From the NCBI GenBank assembly GCA_003448835.1, contig DLXM01000241.1, positions 1 to 7,230 on the forward strand: 7,230 nt of DNA. The letters run 5' to 3'. Below the pieces are notes generated by a model. That model searched no databases. It was not told the origin of the DNA and was given only the letters and a program-made list of their open reading frames with translations. This document shows, piece by piece, positions 6,382-7,230 of the stretch (positions within the stretch are counted from its first letter, which is position 1; every line of letters starts with the position of its first letter). This DNA is from Bacteroidota bacterium (GTDB taxonomy: Bacteria; Bacteroidota; Rhodothermia; Balneolales; HLUCCA01). The translations under genes were made by a program, and so were the position numbers.

Positions 6382-7230
6382 CTATTTGGATGGTGCGATG
6401 TCGATTAAGACAGTACGATTGAAGAATCGTTGCTCAGGCAACGAATTGCTGAACTGAGATTGTGATGAATCACCATGACTCACAACTTCAAACTTGACAT
6501 CTGTACGTCCGGCTGTAGTCAAAGCTCTTTGTAAAATGGCTCTGACATCTGCTGCTCGTGCTTGTGACAGTTTGAGGTTATAATCTTTTTCACCAATGTT
6601 ATCAGTATAACCCTGAATTTTTACCGTAGAATTGGTAGGAATTGCAGGTGCAATGACATCCAACAAGTACTTCTCATACATGGCCGTTGATTTAGCACTG
6701 TCAAATTCATAAACCACACTGTATCTGGTTCCATATTCAACCACATTTGGTTTCCATGCAACGATTTCAGTTTTTGCTTCTTTACGGACAATGGTTCCGT
6801 TGGTGGCTTCACCAATCATCGTTACCGTGTACGTTCCTTTTTCACGATCACCAAGGATTGATTTGCCCGGCATACTAACACTGTCGTTTGTGTATGGACC
6901 AAAATTCTGGATTTTTCCGCTATCGTCTTTTACTTCCAGTTTCCACGATTTGAATGCTTTCGTCCCACCATCTACATTAAATGTAACATGACTTTCAGCC
7001 GGAGCTTCTTCTGTTCGTGTAACGGATCGCGCAAGTGGATTCGGTCCGGTTTGGTATTCTTTCAACAATGCTGCTGAGTTACTTTCAATAGTTACGCGTG
7101 TGTCTTCCTGACGAAGTTCAGCTAAACTTTGAGTTCCGGCAGGTTGTGCTGAAGGTTTCGCTGGTTTAGTGCGTCCTTCAGTTGTAATTCTGGTTGCTGC
7201 TATGCCAAATGTGCTGACCAAATACGTTTT
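6382..7230 (-). CDS. OmpA-family outer-membrane protein, C-terminal part (5' truncated)
   Basis: The minus-strand frame runs from the window edge to TAG 6382-6384, giving 282 visible residues. The TTG at 7219-7221 is probably an internal Leu, because the frame stays open upstream (K-T-Y-L-V-S-T-F-G-I-A). That opening stretch could be the last strand of an N-terminal barrel. A Pro/Ala/Thr-rich linker follows at about residues 15-40. Residues about 80-158 look like an Ig/FlgD-like beta-sandwich (SWKLEVKDDSGKI, then GPY, PG and GTYTVTMIGEATNG). Residues about 165-282 are an OmpA-like peptidoglycan-binding domain. GYTDNIG places Asp210 exactly 15 residues before Arg225 in LSQARAADV, the spacing of the diaminopimelate-binding Asp/Arg pair in OmpA proteins, and the domain closes with FFNRTVLI. 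The expected role is tethering the outer membrane to peptidoglycan. The gene is convergent with CDS3, so it is not co-transcribed with it. Confidence 0.92.
   Translation of the reverse strand, partial: KTYLVSTFGIAATRITTEGRTKPAKPSAQPAGTQSLAELRQEDTRVTIESNSAALLKEYQTGPNPLARSVTRTEEAPAESHVTFNVDGGTKAFKSWKLEVKDDSGKIQNFGPYTNDSVSMPGKSILGDREKGTYTVTMIGEATNGTIVRKEAKTEIVAWKPNVVEYGTRYSVVYEFDSAKSTAMYEKYLLDVIAPAIPTNSTVKIQGYTDNIGEKDYNLKLSQARAADVRAILQRALTTAGRTDVKFEVVSHGDSSQSQFSNSLPEQRFFNRTVLIDIAPSK

Overview
The window most likely comes from a marine-type member of the Bacteroidota/Balneolota/Rhodothermota (FCB) group. Three things point there. CDS1 ends in a type IX secretion (T9SS) type A sorting domain with the NYPNPFNP signature. 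The two complete genes have no Shine-Dalgarno sequence, and CDS3 has only an A-rich leader. All four genes encode exported or envelope proteins. The sorting-domain wording (VYSILGQRV..., ASGTYVYRL.AG) most resembles Balneolota/Rhodothermota proteins as I remember them; no search was run.

Layout. (1) 1-2379 (+): the 3' part of a large T9SS-secreted protein, made of five Ig/FN3-like repeats, an unusual insert with a cysteine pair, one canonical FN3 domain and the sorting domain. (2) 2380-2742: a 363-bp intergenic region with two terminator hairpins, called here T1 and T2, and a small palindrome. (3) 2743-4398 (+): an unrecognised exported coiled-coil protein with seven cysteines. (4) 4460-6109 (+): an exported protein with TPR-like helical repeats followed by a probable C-terminal outer-membrane beta-barrel. 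(5) 6110-6381: a convergent intergenic region with second copies of T2 and T1 and a C-rich island between them. (6) 6382 to the window end (-): the C-terminal part of an OmpA-family protein with an Ig-like domain and a peptidoglycan-binding domain.

How they may fit together. CDS2 and CDS3 lie 61 bp apart on the same strand with no strong terminator between them, so they are probably a bicistron. The same two terminator sequences bound them, in the mirrored order T1-T2-[CDS2-CDS3]-T2-T1. My best candidate for something undescribed is this pair: a disulfide-containing coiled-coil protein encoded next to a TPR/beta-barrel protein, possibly forming an envelope complex. That is inference from architecture and spacing. 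I recognised neither protein as a named family. I see no tRNA, rRNA, CRISPR array, transposase or phage gene.
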